Position numbers and translations under genes: made by a program
Assembly (NCBI RefSeq): GCF_002208135.1
Contig: NZ_CP021646.1
Location: 789,501-853,500, forward strand
Source: Pseudoalteromonas piscicida
GTDB taxonomy: Bacteria > Pseudomonadota > Gammaproteobacteria > Enterobacterales > Alteromonadaceae
Direction: 5' to 3'
DNA: 64,000 bases
The notes under the pieces: generated by a model
Databases searched by the model: none
What the model was told of the DNA's origin: nothing
The model's input: the letters and a program-made list of their open reading frames with translations, nothing else
Shown here: positions 1-7,645 of the stretch, one piece after another
Layout of the letters: each line of letters begins with the position of its first letter
How positions within the stretch are numbered: position 1 is the stretch's first letter

Positions 1-146
1 ACGCCAACAACTTTGAGGGTTTGTCCCTTGAGCCAGCTAGGGTAAGCGAATGAATCAATGATGGTGAGCATATCCCCAACTTTCAGATCTTTTGCATGAG
101 TAAGCTGTCGCTCAGGAGTTTTTTTTGATTTAAAAAAGCCAAACAT
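1..146 (-). CDS. yjfK: YjfK-like (DUF2491) protein, N-terminal part only
   Basis: The first 48 codons of a minus-strand gene whose remainder lies left of the window. The start reads MFGFFKSKKTPERQ, followed by a hydrophilic stretch with KVGDMLTIID. Placement directly after a PspA/YjfJ homologue and YjfI matches the E. coli yjfIJKLM order, which is the main basis for calling it YjfK/DUF2491. Function of the family is unknown. A terminator-like hairpin lies between it and the upstream pspA-like gene, so its expression may be lower than that of the rest of the cluster. The call rests on context and a short N-terminus and is therefore tentative. Confidence 0.55.
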   Translation of the reverse strand, partial: MFGFFKSKKTPERQLTHAKDLKVGDMLTIIDSFAYPSWLKGQTLKVVG

Positions 147-172
147 AATGCACCTACATAATCAAAAAGGGT

Positions 173-197
173 AAAAAGGAGGCGAGCCCTCCTTTTT
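173..197 (-). terminator. Attenuator/terminator hairpin between pspA-like gene and yjfK
   Basis: A 10-bp stem (173-182 with 188-197) and a 5-nt loop. Read on the minus strand it ends GGAGG..CCTCC followed by a T5 tract. It sits between the stop of the pspA-like gene (213) and the start of the yjfK-like gene (146), so it could partly terminate the operon transcript. Confidence 0.6.
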
Positions 198-212
198 CTA
201 ATTCGGCAAATA

Positions 213-902
213 TTAGTTGCTTTGTTTAGCTCTAATACGTTCAAGAATATCATTACTCTTTTGCGTAGAGCCAATTCCTGCTTCAGCCATTTTGGCTTTT
301 AGATCTGCACCCGTTGTAGCGGCTTCAAGCTCTTTTGCCGCAGCCAGTTGATCTTGCCTATCTTGCTGGCGTTGCTTGATACGCTCAAGTGACTGACGTG
401 CATTTACCATAGATGACGCATTGGTATTTAGCGTGCTGTTTACTGCCATGGTTGCTTTTTGAACGCTATCTGTGGTTTTTACCATTGTCAGCTGGCGTTG
501 GTTTTCTTTAATCGTTTTTTCAGCTTCTTTGATTTGCTGTTTTAACAGGATCACATGTTTACTAAAGCCGTCTAGCACTTGCTGATGCTCTGCACGCTCA
601 ACTTCAAATTCACCGATTTTCTCTGCGATTTCTACCGCTAAAGCTTCGTTCCCTTTTTCGAGCGCTTGTCCAGCATAGTTTTCATGCTCGATAATGCTTT
701 CTTCAAGTGCAGCTAACTTGCGTTTTGTCTGCATCTCTTTCGCCATTACTTCAGTTAAGCTCTTTTTGGCTTTGGCTAACGCGTTTTGTGCGTCAGCAAT
801 TTCTTGCTCAAAAATACGAATGCCATTTGCATCAACAATTGACTCACCAACTTCTCTAGCGCCACCACGAACAGCAGTAAATAATTTCTTTAAAATACTC
901 AT
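213..902 (-). CDS. PspA/IM30 family membrane-stress protein (YjfJ-like)
   Basis: 229 aa, the usual PspA/IM30 length. Nearly the whole chain is heptad-like coiled coil rich in Glu, Lys, Gln and Ala (about residues 25-145), with the amphipathic N-terminus expected of a membrane-surface binder (SILKKLFTAVRGGAREVGES). No transmembrane segment or signal peptide is seen. PspA-family proteins polymerise on the inner membrane and protect it against stress. Its position next to YjfI, YjfL and a polyamine synthase marks it as the YjfJ branch rather than the pspABC-linked PspA. The gene is 15 bp downstream of yjfI and probably co-transcribed. Confidence 0.88.
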   Translation of the reverse strand: MSILKKLFTAVRGGAREVGESIVDANGIRIFEQEIADAQNALAKAKKSLTEVMAKEMQTKRKLAALEESIIEHENYAGQALEKGNEALAVEIAEKIGEFEVERAEHQQVLDGFSKHVILLKQQIKEAEKTIKENQRQLTMVKTTDSVQKATMAVNSTLNTNASSMVNARQSLERIKQRQQDRQDQLAAAKELEAATTGADLKAKMAEAGIGSTQKSNDILERIRAKQSN

Positions 903-917
903 TTCACAACTCCAATA

Positions 918-1337
918 TTACTCATTCAAATACACAGTCACTGCATCTAATGCTTCGATTGCATTGTCCGCGAGCGTGACCAGTTCGTGCGTGATCTCAT
1001 CAATTGAGGAGGAAACGGCTAGAGCACCAAATATGGCATACTGCTCATCAATTTTAGCAAACGCACTCAGCGGGATCGGCACATTCAGTTTTAATAGTGC
1101 TTCGTTTAACTCGTTTAGCAACTCAGGCTTTACCTCATTCTCTTTAAATAGGTAACTAATGCATACAAGTTGTTCTTCAGTCTGAGTCACAAAAATTGGT
1201 AATTCGTCATTTCCGTCAACAATCACTTGCAATACATCTTGCTCGCCTTCATTGGCGATTAAGAATGATTCGAAGTTAGCACCTTCTGTTTCAAATGATG
1301 CTAATTTGATTGATAGTTCATTTAATTCCATCTTCAT
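918..1337 (-). CDS. yjfI: YjfI-like DUF2170 protein
   Basis: 139-aa acidic cytosolic protein, no signal or membrane segment. Length, composition and position just upstream of a PspA/YjfJ homologue match the DUF2170/YjfI family. It has a possible structural resemblance to type III secretion chaperone-like or YbjN-like folds, but that is inference. A second in-frame ATG at 1331 has better Shine-Dalgarno spacing (AAGG 9-10 nt upstream) than the one at 1337, so the protein may be two residues shorter. A strong inverted repeat sits in the leader between this gene and the upstream aminopropyltransferase gene. Confidence 0.75.
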   Translation of the reverse strand: MKMELNELSIKLASFETEGANFESFLIANEGEQDVLQVIVDGNDELPIFVTQTEEQLVCISYLFKENEVKPELLNELNEALLKLNVPIPLSAFAKIDEQYAIFGALAVSSSIDEITHELVTLADNAIEALDAVTVYLNE

Positions 1338-1350
1338 TTACCTTTTTGTT

Positions 1351-1401
1351 TTGACATATTATGTCTGAGTTAAGAGTTGCACGTAAGACATAATATGTCA
1401 A
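1351..1401 (-). repeat. 16-bp inverted repeat in intercistronic leader of yjfI
   Basis: Perfect 16-bp arms at 1351-1366 (TTGACATATTATGTCT) and 1386-1401, separated by 19 nt. The arms form a stem in the operon mRNA. The arm core GACATATTATGTC is also nearly palindromic on its own. No T-tract follows on the minus strand, so it looks like an RNA-processing or stability element, or a pair of binding sites, rather than a terminator. Confidence 0.7.
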
Positions 1402-1411
1402 TGGCCGTGCG

Positions 1412-3148
1412 CTAATTTTTATACAACTCATCTTCTGTTTGCCATGCTTGACGATAATAATCGTATAGTCTGCCCGTTCCTAACTGGTTGACTTCAATAT
1501 CTTTTGCTCCGTCAAAAAAGCGATTTGGGAAAGCGAAAGTAGCAAGTAAATACTCTTTATTTATCCAGTTACTTGGGACTGGTAAAGACTCGACCGACCG
1601 GATCCTAGCACTTGCAGGTTGCCCTGTTCTCGTTGCGATTGTCCATCCCCACTGGCCAAAAGAGGGAATATTCTGTTGGTATTGCTCAACATGCGTAAAC
1701 CCGGCATGTTTTACCGTTTTAGCTATGCTAATAAACGCTTTTTTGGCGTGATAGGGAGACGTTGACTGAATCGCGAGTGCACCATCGGGTGCTAGTAACT
1801 GACGCACATGATTATAAAAGTAGTCGCTATATAGCTTATTTAAATCGGGATGGTTTGGGTCGGGTAAGTCGATAATGATAGTGTCAAATTGTCGGCCCTG
1901 ATCAAGCATTTTTTCTACTTCTAAAAATGCATCTGCAACGATAACCGTGGCTCTTGGGTCGTTTAAGGCGTTGCCATTCAAGCGGGTTAATTGACTAGTG
2001 ATGTGCGGTCTAGCAGGGTAGGGTTGTCCTTGCAGTCCAAATAATGAAAGTAGCTGCCCATCCAAATCGATCAAGGTTGCATTTTCCACAGGCCATTCCA
2101 GTACATCTCGAAGTGCCAAGCCATCTCCGCCGCCAATGATTAATACCTTTTCGCGACGGTTGGATGCCAGCATAGCAGGATAAACGAGCATAGTGTGATA
2201 GATCTGTTCATCAACAGATGAAAACTGTAATCGACCATTTAAGAATAAGTCGTTAATTGGCATCGGTTGTGCGCGGCTTAATCGCTCGGTGATGACAACA
2301 TGTTGGTACTTCGTTGATTCTGAATAGATCACTTTGTCTTTGTAAAGCACATTGCTGAGGTCTTTCATCCAATTGGAGCCGTGGCTCAGAATAACGAAAA
2401 AAACTCCCAATAGGACAAAGTGACACGCGAATAATAACTTAGCGAAACGGACATGAACATGGTAGCGCCATAGGAAGATAAGTCCTGCAATGATATTAAA
2501 TAGCGCAGTCCACGCTGCTGCTTGCATTATTGGCAGCGCAAGCATAATCGTGACCCAAATGGCAGCACCAACACCTGCACCGATATAATCTGCACCGTAA
2601 ATGGTACCTGCGTTATTTTCAAGGAAGCGGCCATACACTTGTTGACGGATCCTAGCAATCAGCGGAATTTCCATGCCAATTAAAATGCCTAGAATGAGGC
2701 CGAAAACATAAGGTAAAAATCGGGCAAATGCTTGTAATTGCGCAAATGGTATGCCATCTAAGATACTATCGGGAGGCAAGCTGTAAAGGCTAGAAAGTGT
2801 ATGGGGTAGGGTATAGGTAAGTGCAATAACACTGGCGATCACCAAAATACTGCTCATGCCGAGTAGCGCAATTAGGCTTTCAAGCCATGCAAAAGCGGTA
2901 AAAGGATCTTTGAACCAGCGTGCTAAAAATGCGCCAATGCCCATGGCCACGATCATAGTGCCTATCATGGCATAAATCGCGCTTTCTACAGAGCCTAAAA
3001 CGCGACCAGCATAATGAGAGAGTAAATATTCGTAGATTAGGCCGCAACCGGCCAAAATGGCCATGACGCCAATAAGTAGGGTGTCGTGACCAAACAACGA
3101 CCAGTTGCCGGTCACTCTTGCTGAAGTTTGTGGTGCAGATGCGCTCAA
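1412..3148 (-). CDS. Membrane-fused polyamine aminopropyltransferase (spermidine synthase-like)
   Basis: 578 aa. The first ~260 residues contain about seven hydrophobic segments. The C-terminal half is a SpeE-like Rossmann domain with the SAM-binding loop VLIIGGGDGLALRDVL, the acidic VIVADAF strand and the IIIDLPDPNHP motif that carries the conserved Asp of aminopropyltransferases. Known enzymes of this fold move an aminopropyl group from decarboxylated SAM to a diamine; the membrane-fused forms are less studied and their substrate is unknown. It starts 3 nt after the DUF350 stop, so the two are almost certainly one transcript. Association with PspA, YjfI and DUF350 suggests a role in polyamine-dependent membrane protection (inference). 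Confidence 0.88.
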   Translation of the reverse strand: MSASAPQTSARVTGNWSLFGHDTLLIGVMAILAGCGLIYEYLLSHYAGRVLGSVESAIYAMIGTMIVAMGIGAFLARWFKDPFTAFAWLESLIALLGMSSILVIASVIALTYTLPHTLSSLYSLPPDSILDGIPFAQLQAFARFLPYVFGLILGILIGMEIPLIARIRQQVYGRFLENNAGTIYGADYIGAGVGAAIWVTIMLALPIMQAAAWTALFNIIAGLIFLWRYHVHVRFAKLLFACHFVLLGVFFVILSHGSNWMKDLSNVLYKDKVIYSESTKYQHVVITERLSRAQPMPINDLFLNGRLQFSSVDEQIYHTMLVYPAMLASNRREKVLIIGGGDGLALRDVLEWPVENATLIDLDGQLLSLFGLQGQPYPARPHITSQLTRLNGNALNDPRATVIVADAFLEVEKMLDQGRQFDTIIIDLPDPNHPDLNKLYSDYFYNHVRQLLAPDGALAIQSTSPYHAKKAFISIAKTVKHAGFTHVEQYQQNIPSFGQWGWTIATRTGQPASARIRSVESLPVPSNWINKEYLLATFAFPNRFFDGAKDIEVNQLGTGRLYDYYRQAWQTEDELYKN

Positions 3149-3151
3149 GGG

Positions 3152-4051
3152 TTATGCACCTAACAAACTTGCCATAGTCGTACCAATCGCAAAAGAAAGC
3201 GCGGCTGAGACTGCAGCAACACCAACATTCTTTTGTCTGTTCACTTCATCGGAAATATCTTTACCTGCCAGAATAATTTTTATCATGACGAGGTGTAAGA
3301 CGATGAAAAGCACAATGCTACCCAGTGCTGCAATACTCCAGTAAAGTAGGCTTGAGTTAATATTGTCAGCTACATACGGCGCTAAACCGGACGCTGCAGT
3401 CAGTGCCAGAGCCGAGCCGATTAAAAAGCCCGCGTAGCGGATCCCAACCGCGATATTGTTGTCTTTGATTGCCTGCTGTAAACAGTCGCCACTTTTGTTG
3501 GTGCGCTTGAATAGTTGTACTCGGTATTGGCTCACAAGGAGCATACAAATATTACCAATAATGAAGGCTGCAACCACAATAGGTAAGCCATACCAGCCTT
3601 CTGTGAGTACCCAAAGTAGAGCTGAGCGGATCACAATGGCAACGCTCACCACATGGCCAAAGTCAATCAGTGCTGAGGTGACATTACCTTTAACGATTTC
3701 GTCATGGAGGTTTACCTTGCGTAGCGCGACTTTGTCTTGGAAAAAGTGACCGAGCTTGATAAGGATGATACCAACGATACCATAGCCCGCCATTTGTAGC
3801 GCTTCTTGAGCTAAAGAACTGGCAAAAGCACCACTTGAAATACCTGAAATTACGATGGCCAGACCTGCTAAACCACCAGCAAAACTGAGGCCAAATGCAA
3901 AGTTGTCTTTTTCTGTGATTTCATCATTTGCATGAAGGTTAGATACCCAACCTTTGATGTATTTTAAGCTAACAAATAACGCGACGATCACCGCCATATC
4001 TATTAGCAATGCTTGAAAAGTCCAAGCTGTTAATCCGTTAAATTGGTACAT
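3152..4051 (-). CDS. yjfL: DUF350 (YjfL-like) inner-membrane protein
   Basis: 299 aa with about eight hydrophobic helices arranged as two similar halves, as in duplicated DUF350 proteins. Small motifs such as GFLIGSALALTAA and GTTMASLLG recur near helix ends. Function is unknown; E. coli YjfL belongs to the same family. It lies between the lipoprotein gene (24 bp upstream) and the aminopropyltransferase gene (3 bp downstream), consistent with one operon. Confidence 0.85.
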   Translation of the reverse strand: MYQFNGLTAWTFQALLIDMAVIVALFVSLKYIKGWVSNLHANDEITEKDNFAFGLSFAGGLAGLAIVISGISSGAFASSLAQEALQMAGYGIVGIILIKLGHFFQDKVALRKVNLHDEIVKGNVTSALIDFGHVVSVAIVIRSALLWVLTEGWYGLPIVVAAFIIGNICMLLVSQYRVQLFKRTNKSGDCLQQAIKDNNIAVGIRYAGFLIGSALALTAASGLAPYVADNINSSLLYWSIAALGSIVLFIVLHLVMIKIILAGKDISDEVNRQKNVGVAAVSAALSFAIGTTMASLLGA

Positions 4052-4074
4052 GTGTTAACTCCGCTATATATGCG

Positions 4075-5013
4075 CTATTTGCCCCGGCTTACGCCACGGG
4101 AGGTTCTACTTGAGCTATTGCGAACAGAGCCGTAGCTTGATGTTCGAGAATAGCTGCTTCGAGTTACTGCTGATGGGGTGTTACTACTTCGGCTTAACCC
4201 TGACGCGCCAGACTTTTTCTTGGCATAGGGACTGGTAAACTGTTTGCCCTGTCGCTGATAAGATTGTTGAGTACGCTTGGCGAGCTCGGTCTGGCGTTTG
4301 TAGCTTTTATAGCTTGTGTATCTATGTCGACCATAGTCGCTGTAATAACTGTATTTGCGGTGTTTACTCCAGCGGCCATACTCCACATCACCAACAATAT
4401 CTCCAAGCATGCGATACATGCCGTACCACATCCAAAAGCTAGTGCCGTTTGAGTTGGTCTGCCATTCGCCATAATTGGCATTACCAACAAGCTGGTTACC
4501 GACTCCGGTCTGACCATTTGCCGTTTGTTCCGCTTGCTGACTGATTGCGCCGACTCGCGCTAGCTTCCCATCTGACATATCAGCTAAAACATTGATTGGA
4601 TCTGTCAGCGCATCATTGAACAAACTGATTGAAGCGGCTTCTTTTAACAACACTGCTTGGTTGATAATGTCGTCGCTGTTCATGCTTGATGCGGGGGATT
4701 TGAGGGACTGATAACGAGTCAATAAACTCTGATATAAGGTCCCACTGCTTGTTGCGTCTTGGGAAATAATTTGCGCAATTTCACTGAGCTGAGGTTTTTG
4801 CTGACTAAGTACTTTGCCATACTCAGTCAAAAGGTTGGCATTTCTCACCTGCTTTTTATCAAGGGCGGTTCCCAGCGTATTTATCGCTGTTGAAGCTTCT
4901 TGAAGTGTATGTGTAATGGTTTGCTGGATACGTTCTTCTTTCGATTCGCAGCCCAGCATTAGACTCAAAACACACAGTAGGCTAACCAGTTTCCAAATTC
5001 TAAAGTTGGACAT
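4075..5013 (-). CDS. Hypothetical lipoprotein with Ser/Arg/Tyr-rich tail
   Basis: 312 aa. An N-terminal lipoprotein signal (LCVLSLMLGC, lipobox LMLGC, Cys about residue 22) predicts a lipid-anchored envelope protein. Residues ~25-170 look helical. A central patch reads GTSFWMWYGMYRMLGDIVG. The last ~90 residues are low-complexity, rich in Ser, Arg, Tyr and Lys, hence strongly basic. It occupies the place of YjfM (DUF1190) in E. coli, and the Trp/Tyr-rich centre is loosely similar, but I cannot assign it to that family. It is the first gene of the pspA/polyamine operon as read here; 289 non-coding bp separate it from the Spo0M-like gene. Confidence 0.75.
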   Translation of the reverse strand: MSNFRIWKLVSLLCVLSLMLGCESKEERIQQTITHTLQEASTAINTLGTALDKKQVRNANLLTEYGKVLSQQKPQLSEIAQIISQDATSSGTLYQSLLTRYQSLKSPASSMNSDDIINQAVLLKEAASISLFNDALTDPINVLADMSDGKLARVGAISQQAEQTANGQTGVGNQLVGNANYGEWQTNSNGTSFWMWYGMYRMLGDIVGDVEYGRWSKHRKYSYYSDYGRHRYTSYKSYKRQTELAKRTQQSYQRQGKQFTSPYAKKKSGASGLSRSSNTPSAVTRSSYSRTSSYGSVRNSSSRTSRGVSRGK

Positions 5014-5302
5014 TCATTGTCACCTAATCTACCTTGACCATTCGTTTTAATGTGCTGTTTTATTGAGCTTAAGTCAACTCAAACGTGCCTTAATTGGCAT
5101 GTTGAAGAGGCTTAAATTGTAACAATAAATCAGTCTAGAGAGTTATTATCTATACACCTCAACGCTTGTCTTGGGATAAGTCACTGCGTTAGGTGAATTG
5201 AAATAATAATAGAGTTTGTTCATATAGAAGTTGCATTCGTATGAGTGCAACGATCAGCAAAGCATCAATATAAATCTATCGATACTACAAGGTTAATGTA
5301 CC

Positions 5303-6085
5303 TTAGCAGTTTGCCTCTAAAATGTCATGGATAGCATCTTCTAGGTCTTCTAAGTCGGCTTCATCTATCAGCAATCTGGCTTTTGACTCATCAAGGTCTA
5401 GCGCCTCCGCGAAGAAACCTTTAAAGCCTCGCGCTTTGCGATCAATCTCAAAGATGATTTCTAGTTGCTCGCCGCGATTGAAGAAAACCACTTCTACTTC
5501 ATCAAAGCGACCATGGAAGTCACCGGTAATCGTTTTAAATTCTAGTTCTTGTACGAATGGGAGGCGTGAGAATGACACTTCATCAATGCCTTCACAGTCT
5601 GACTCATAGAGTTTAAAACCAAGCGCTTCCATCGCATCGATCGCCGCTTGTTGTAGCTCGGTAGGAACGATGTGTAAATAGTCCCTATCTGACTTGTCGA
5701 GCGCCATATCAATATCAAGGTTTGTAGCAATCCAAGTTTTAGATTGTCCAACAGTAAGCGGTGTTTCTTCAGCGAGGTTAAGCGCGAATGGAATGTGTTT
5801 TTCATCACCGGGTTCGATAGTAAATCGTTCGTTGATTTGAAATTTAGCAAGGGTGTGGTTTTTAGTGATGGTGGTTGTTTCACCTTCACTGTCCTCTCTT
5901 TCAACCGTGTAGTTGCACATTACGTTAAGATCTATTTTGTTGATCTCTTGAGTAACTTTGCCACCGATGATTTTAACCGTTCCAGAAATTTCTTCGCCAG
6001 GGGAGGCATGATGGGTCTCTAAGATGGTATCTACTTTTGCTGCACCGATACCGACTGCGCCAAGGGCTTTTTTGAAAAAAGACAT
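5303..6085 (-). CDS. Spo0M/SpoOM-like arrestin-fold protein
   Basis: About 260 aa. The N-terminus (FFKKALGAVGIGAAKVDTIL) and the beta-rich region with GEEISGTVKIIGG and the FTIEPGDEKHIPF stretch are typical of the Spo0M (sporulation-control) family, which has an arrestin-like fold and occurs in many non-sporulating bacteria. The last ~30 residues are acidic and helical. ATG at 6085 is preferred over 6091 because AAGG lies 6 nt upstream of it. The family is often found near PspA-type genes, which fits the cluster just downstream, although 290 bp without a gene separate them. Confidence 0.85.
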   Translation of the reverse strand: MSFFKKALGAVGIGAAKVDTILETHHASPGEEISGTVKIIGGKVTQEINKIDLNVMCNYTVEREDSEGETTTITKNHTLAKFQINERFTIEPGDEKHIPFALNLAEETPLTVGQSKTWIATNLDIDMALDKSDRDYLHIVPTELQQAAIDAMEALGFKLYESDCEGIDEVSFSRLPFVQELEFKTITGDFHGRFDEVEVVFFNRGEQLEIIFEIDRKARGFKGFFAEALDLDESKARLLIDEADLEDLEDAIHDILEANC

Positions 6086-6282
6086 AGTCATCCTTATATA
6101 TCTTGTGGCCTTCCATCATGGAAAGCGTTGCCGTGTCGATTATAGGAATTATTATTCATTCGTCAATTGCTTTTCTTCTTCGAAGCCAATGACTTGAAAA
6201 TATTTTTTATGATGTAGTCGGTAATTAGCCATAATTCACAAAATTGGTATATTATTTTTATAACGATAGCCGTAGATAAGCT

Positions 6283-7314
6283 GTGTTCATTGGCATGTTT
6301 CAAATTGCAAAGTTCAAGTTTATAGAATTATGGAACAGGATGTTGCAACGCCTTATGGTCAAGGACCGTCGTATGGCCCGTACTCAAGCTTTGGCGCAAC
6401 CGAGCTATGAGGAATTGGCGTCGACATTAAGTGCGATGCCGGACTTGATGTTTGAACTGGATGAAGAGGGACGACACTGGGACGCTAGAATACTCCGGCC
6501 CGAGTTGTTAGTTGCCCCCGCGGAACAGTTGATTGGCCATACGGTGGCTGAGGTGATGCCAGAGCAAGCCGCTAAGATAGTGATGCAGGCATTACGGGAA
6601 GCAAAAGTTAACGGCTATTCTCACGGTAGCCATATACACTTGCCTACACCCGTTGGTGAGCGTTGGTTTGAAGTTTCTATTGCTCGTAAGGTTGCGACCG
6701 CAAGTGACAACCACATGGAAACACGCTTTATCGTTTTATCTCGGGATATCAATGACCGTAAGCTGGAATATCTTGAAGCCGAGAAACTAGCGTATCATGA
6801 CCAATTAACCGAATTACCTAATCGCCATATTCTCCAGCATGGATTAGTGGAGCAGCTCCATGTCCAGCATCAGCTTGGTAGTTTTAGCGCAATCTTGTTT
6901 TTGGACCTTGATGATTTTAAAAAAGTGAATGACTTGCATGGCCACCATGTGGGTGATCAGTTACTTAAGGCGGTTGCCCAGCGTTTGTGTGCTAGCGTAC
7001 GCCAAGATGATGTGGTGATCCGTTGGGGAGGCGATGAATTTGTGATTTTAATCACTCATTTATCTCCACAACAGCCTCAAGCCGAATCTCATGTGGTTGG
7101 GATCTGCCAGCAAATAATCAACAAGGTCGATAAACCATATCTCTTAGAAGGCAATAAGTTAAGTTGTCGGATTAGTATCGGCGTCAGTCTGTTTAATAAC
7201 CTCGACATCGAGACTGGGATCCAACAGGCAGATTCCGCTATGTATCAAGCTAAGCAATCTAACAGTGTGCGCTTTGCTTTTCACAACAAGCCAATTAAGG
7301 ATGTGGGAACCTAG
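6283..7314 (+). CDS. PAS-GGDEF diguanylate cyclase
   Basis: 343 aa. A PAS domain (about residues 48-165, LSAMPDLMFELD and the FIVLSRDINDRK exit) is followed by a GGDEF domain (about 170-330). The active site is WGGDEF, with an RxxD inhibitory I-site (RQDD) five residues upstream, so it should make c-di-GMP and be feedback-inhibited. No transmembrane helix is seen, so it is probably cytosolic or loosely membrane-associated. The start is uncertain: GTG 6283 or ATG 6295, neither with a strong ribosome site. Its 3' end is partly duplicated downstream (7449-7515). Confidence 0.88.
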   Translation: MFIGMFQIAKFKFIELWNRMLQRLMVKDRRMARTQALAQPSYEELASTLSAMPDLMFELDEEGRHWDARILRPELLVAPAEQLIGHTVAEVMPEQAAKIVMQALREAKVNGYSHGSHIHLPTPVGERWFEVSIARKVATASDNHMETRFIVLSRDINDRKLEYLEAEKLAYHDQLTELPNRHILQHGLVEQLHVQHQLGSFSAILFLDLDDFKKVNDLHGHHVGDQLLKAVAQRLCASVRQDDVVIRWGGDEFVILITHLSPQQPQAESHVVGICQQIINKVDKPYLLEGNKLSCRISIGVSLFNNLDIETGIQQADSAMYQAKQSNSVRFAFHNKPIKDVGT

Positions 7315-7645
7315 ATAAATTCATCTGACAATAACGACAACCATGATACACTTCGCGACTTTTCAGCAGTTTGAGGTAGAGAATGAAAGTCGGGTTTGAT
7401 TACGGAAGTTCTCATTGTGCAATGCCTAGAGTGTCATGCAAAATGGTGGAGACTGAGATCCAACAGGCGTATTTCGCTATGCTTCTCGCAATAAGCCTAT
7501 TAATGGTGCTGTAAGCTAGATAAATTCATCTGACAATAACGACAACCATGATACACTTCGCGACTTTTCAGCTGTTTGAGGTAGAGAATGAAAGTCGGGT
7601 TTGATTACGGAAGTTCTAATTGTGCGATGGGTGTCATGCAAAATG
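7210..7645 (+). repeat. Decayed tandem duplication of the dgc-yegD junction
   Basis: Bases 7210-7448 contain the cyclase 3' end, the intergenic region and the first codons of yegD. Bases from 7449 repeat the same order. The intergenic part and ATG are matched without gaps at an offset of 205 bp (7311 to 7516; ATG 7383 to ATG 7588). The second cyclase tail has lost about 34 bp, and the first yegD start has drifted. Confidence 0.85.
7383..7514 (+). pseudogene. Chimeric 43-codon ORF from the duplication (yegD start fused to cyclase tail)
   Basis: ATG 7383 has the same upstream sequence and ribosome site (GAGGTAGAGA) as the true yegD start at 7588. The first ten codons match YegD exactly (MKVGFDYGSS). 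The frame then runs into the decayed copy of the cyclase 3' end in another frame and stops at 7512-7514. The resulting tail is hydrophobic (AYFAMLLAISLLMVL). It is probably a relic, but it has an intact initiation region, so translation is possible. Confidence 0.5.

Noticed and set aside
694..1155. 153-codon plus-strand frame opposite the pspA and yjfI genes
   Set aside because: It is antisense to two well-supported genes and has Ser/Ala-rich composition typical of shadow frames.
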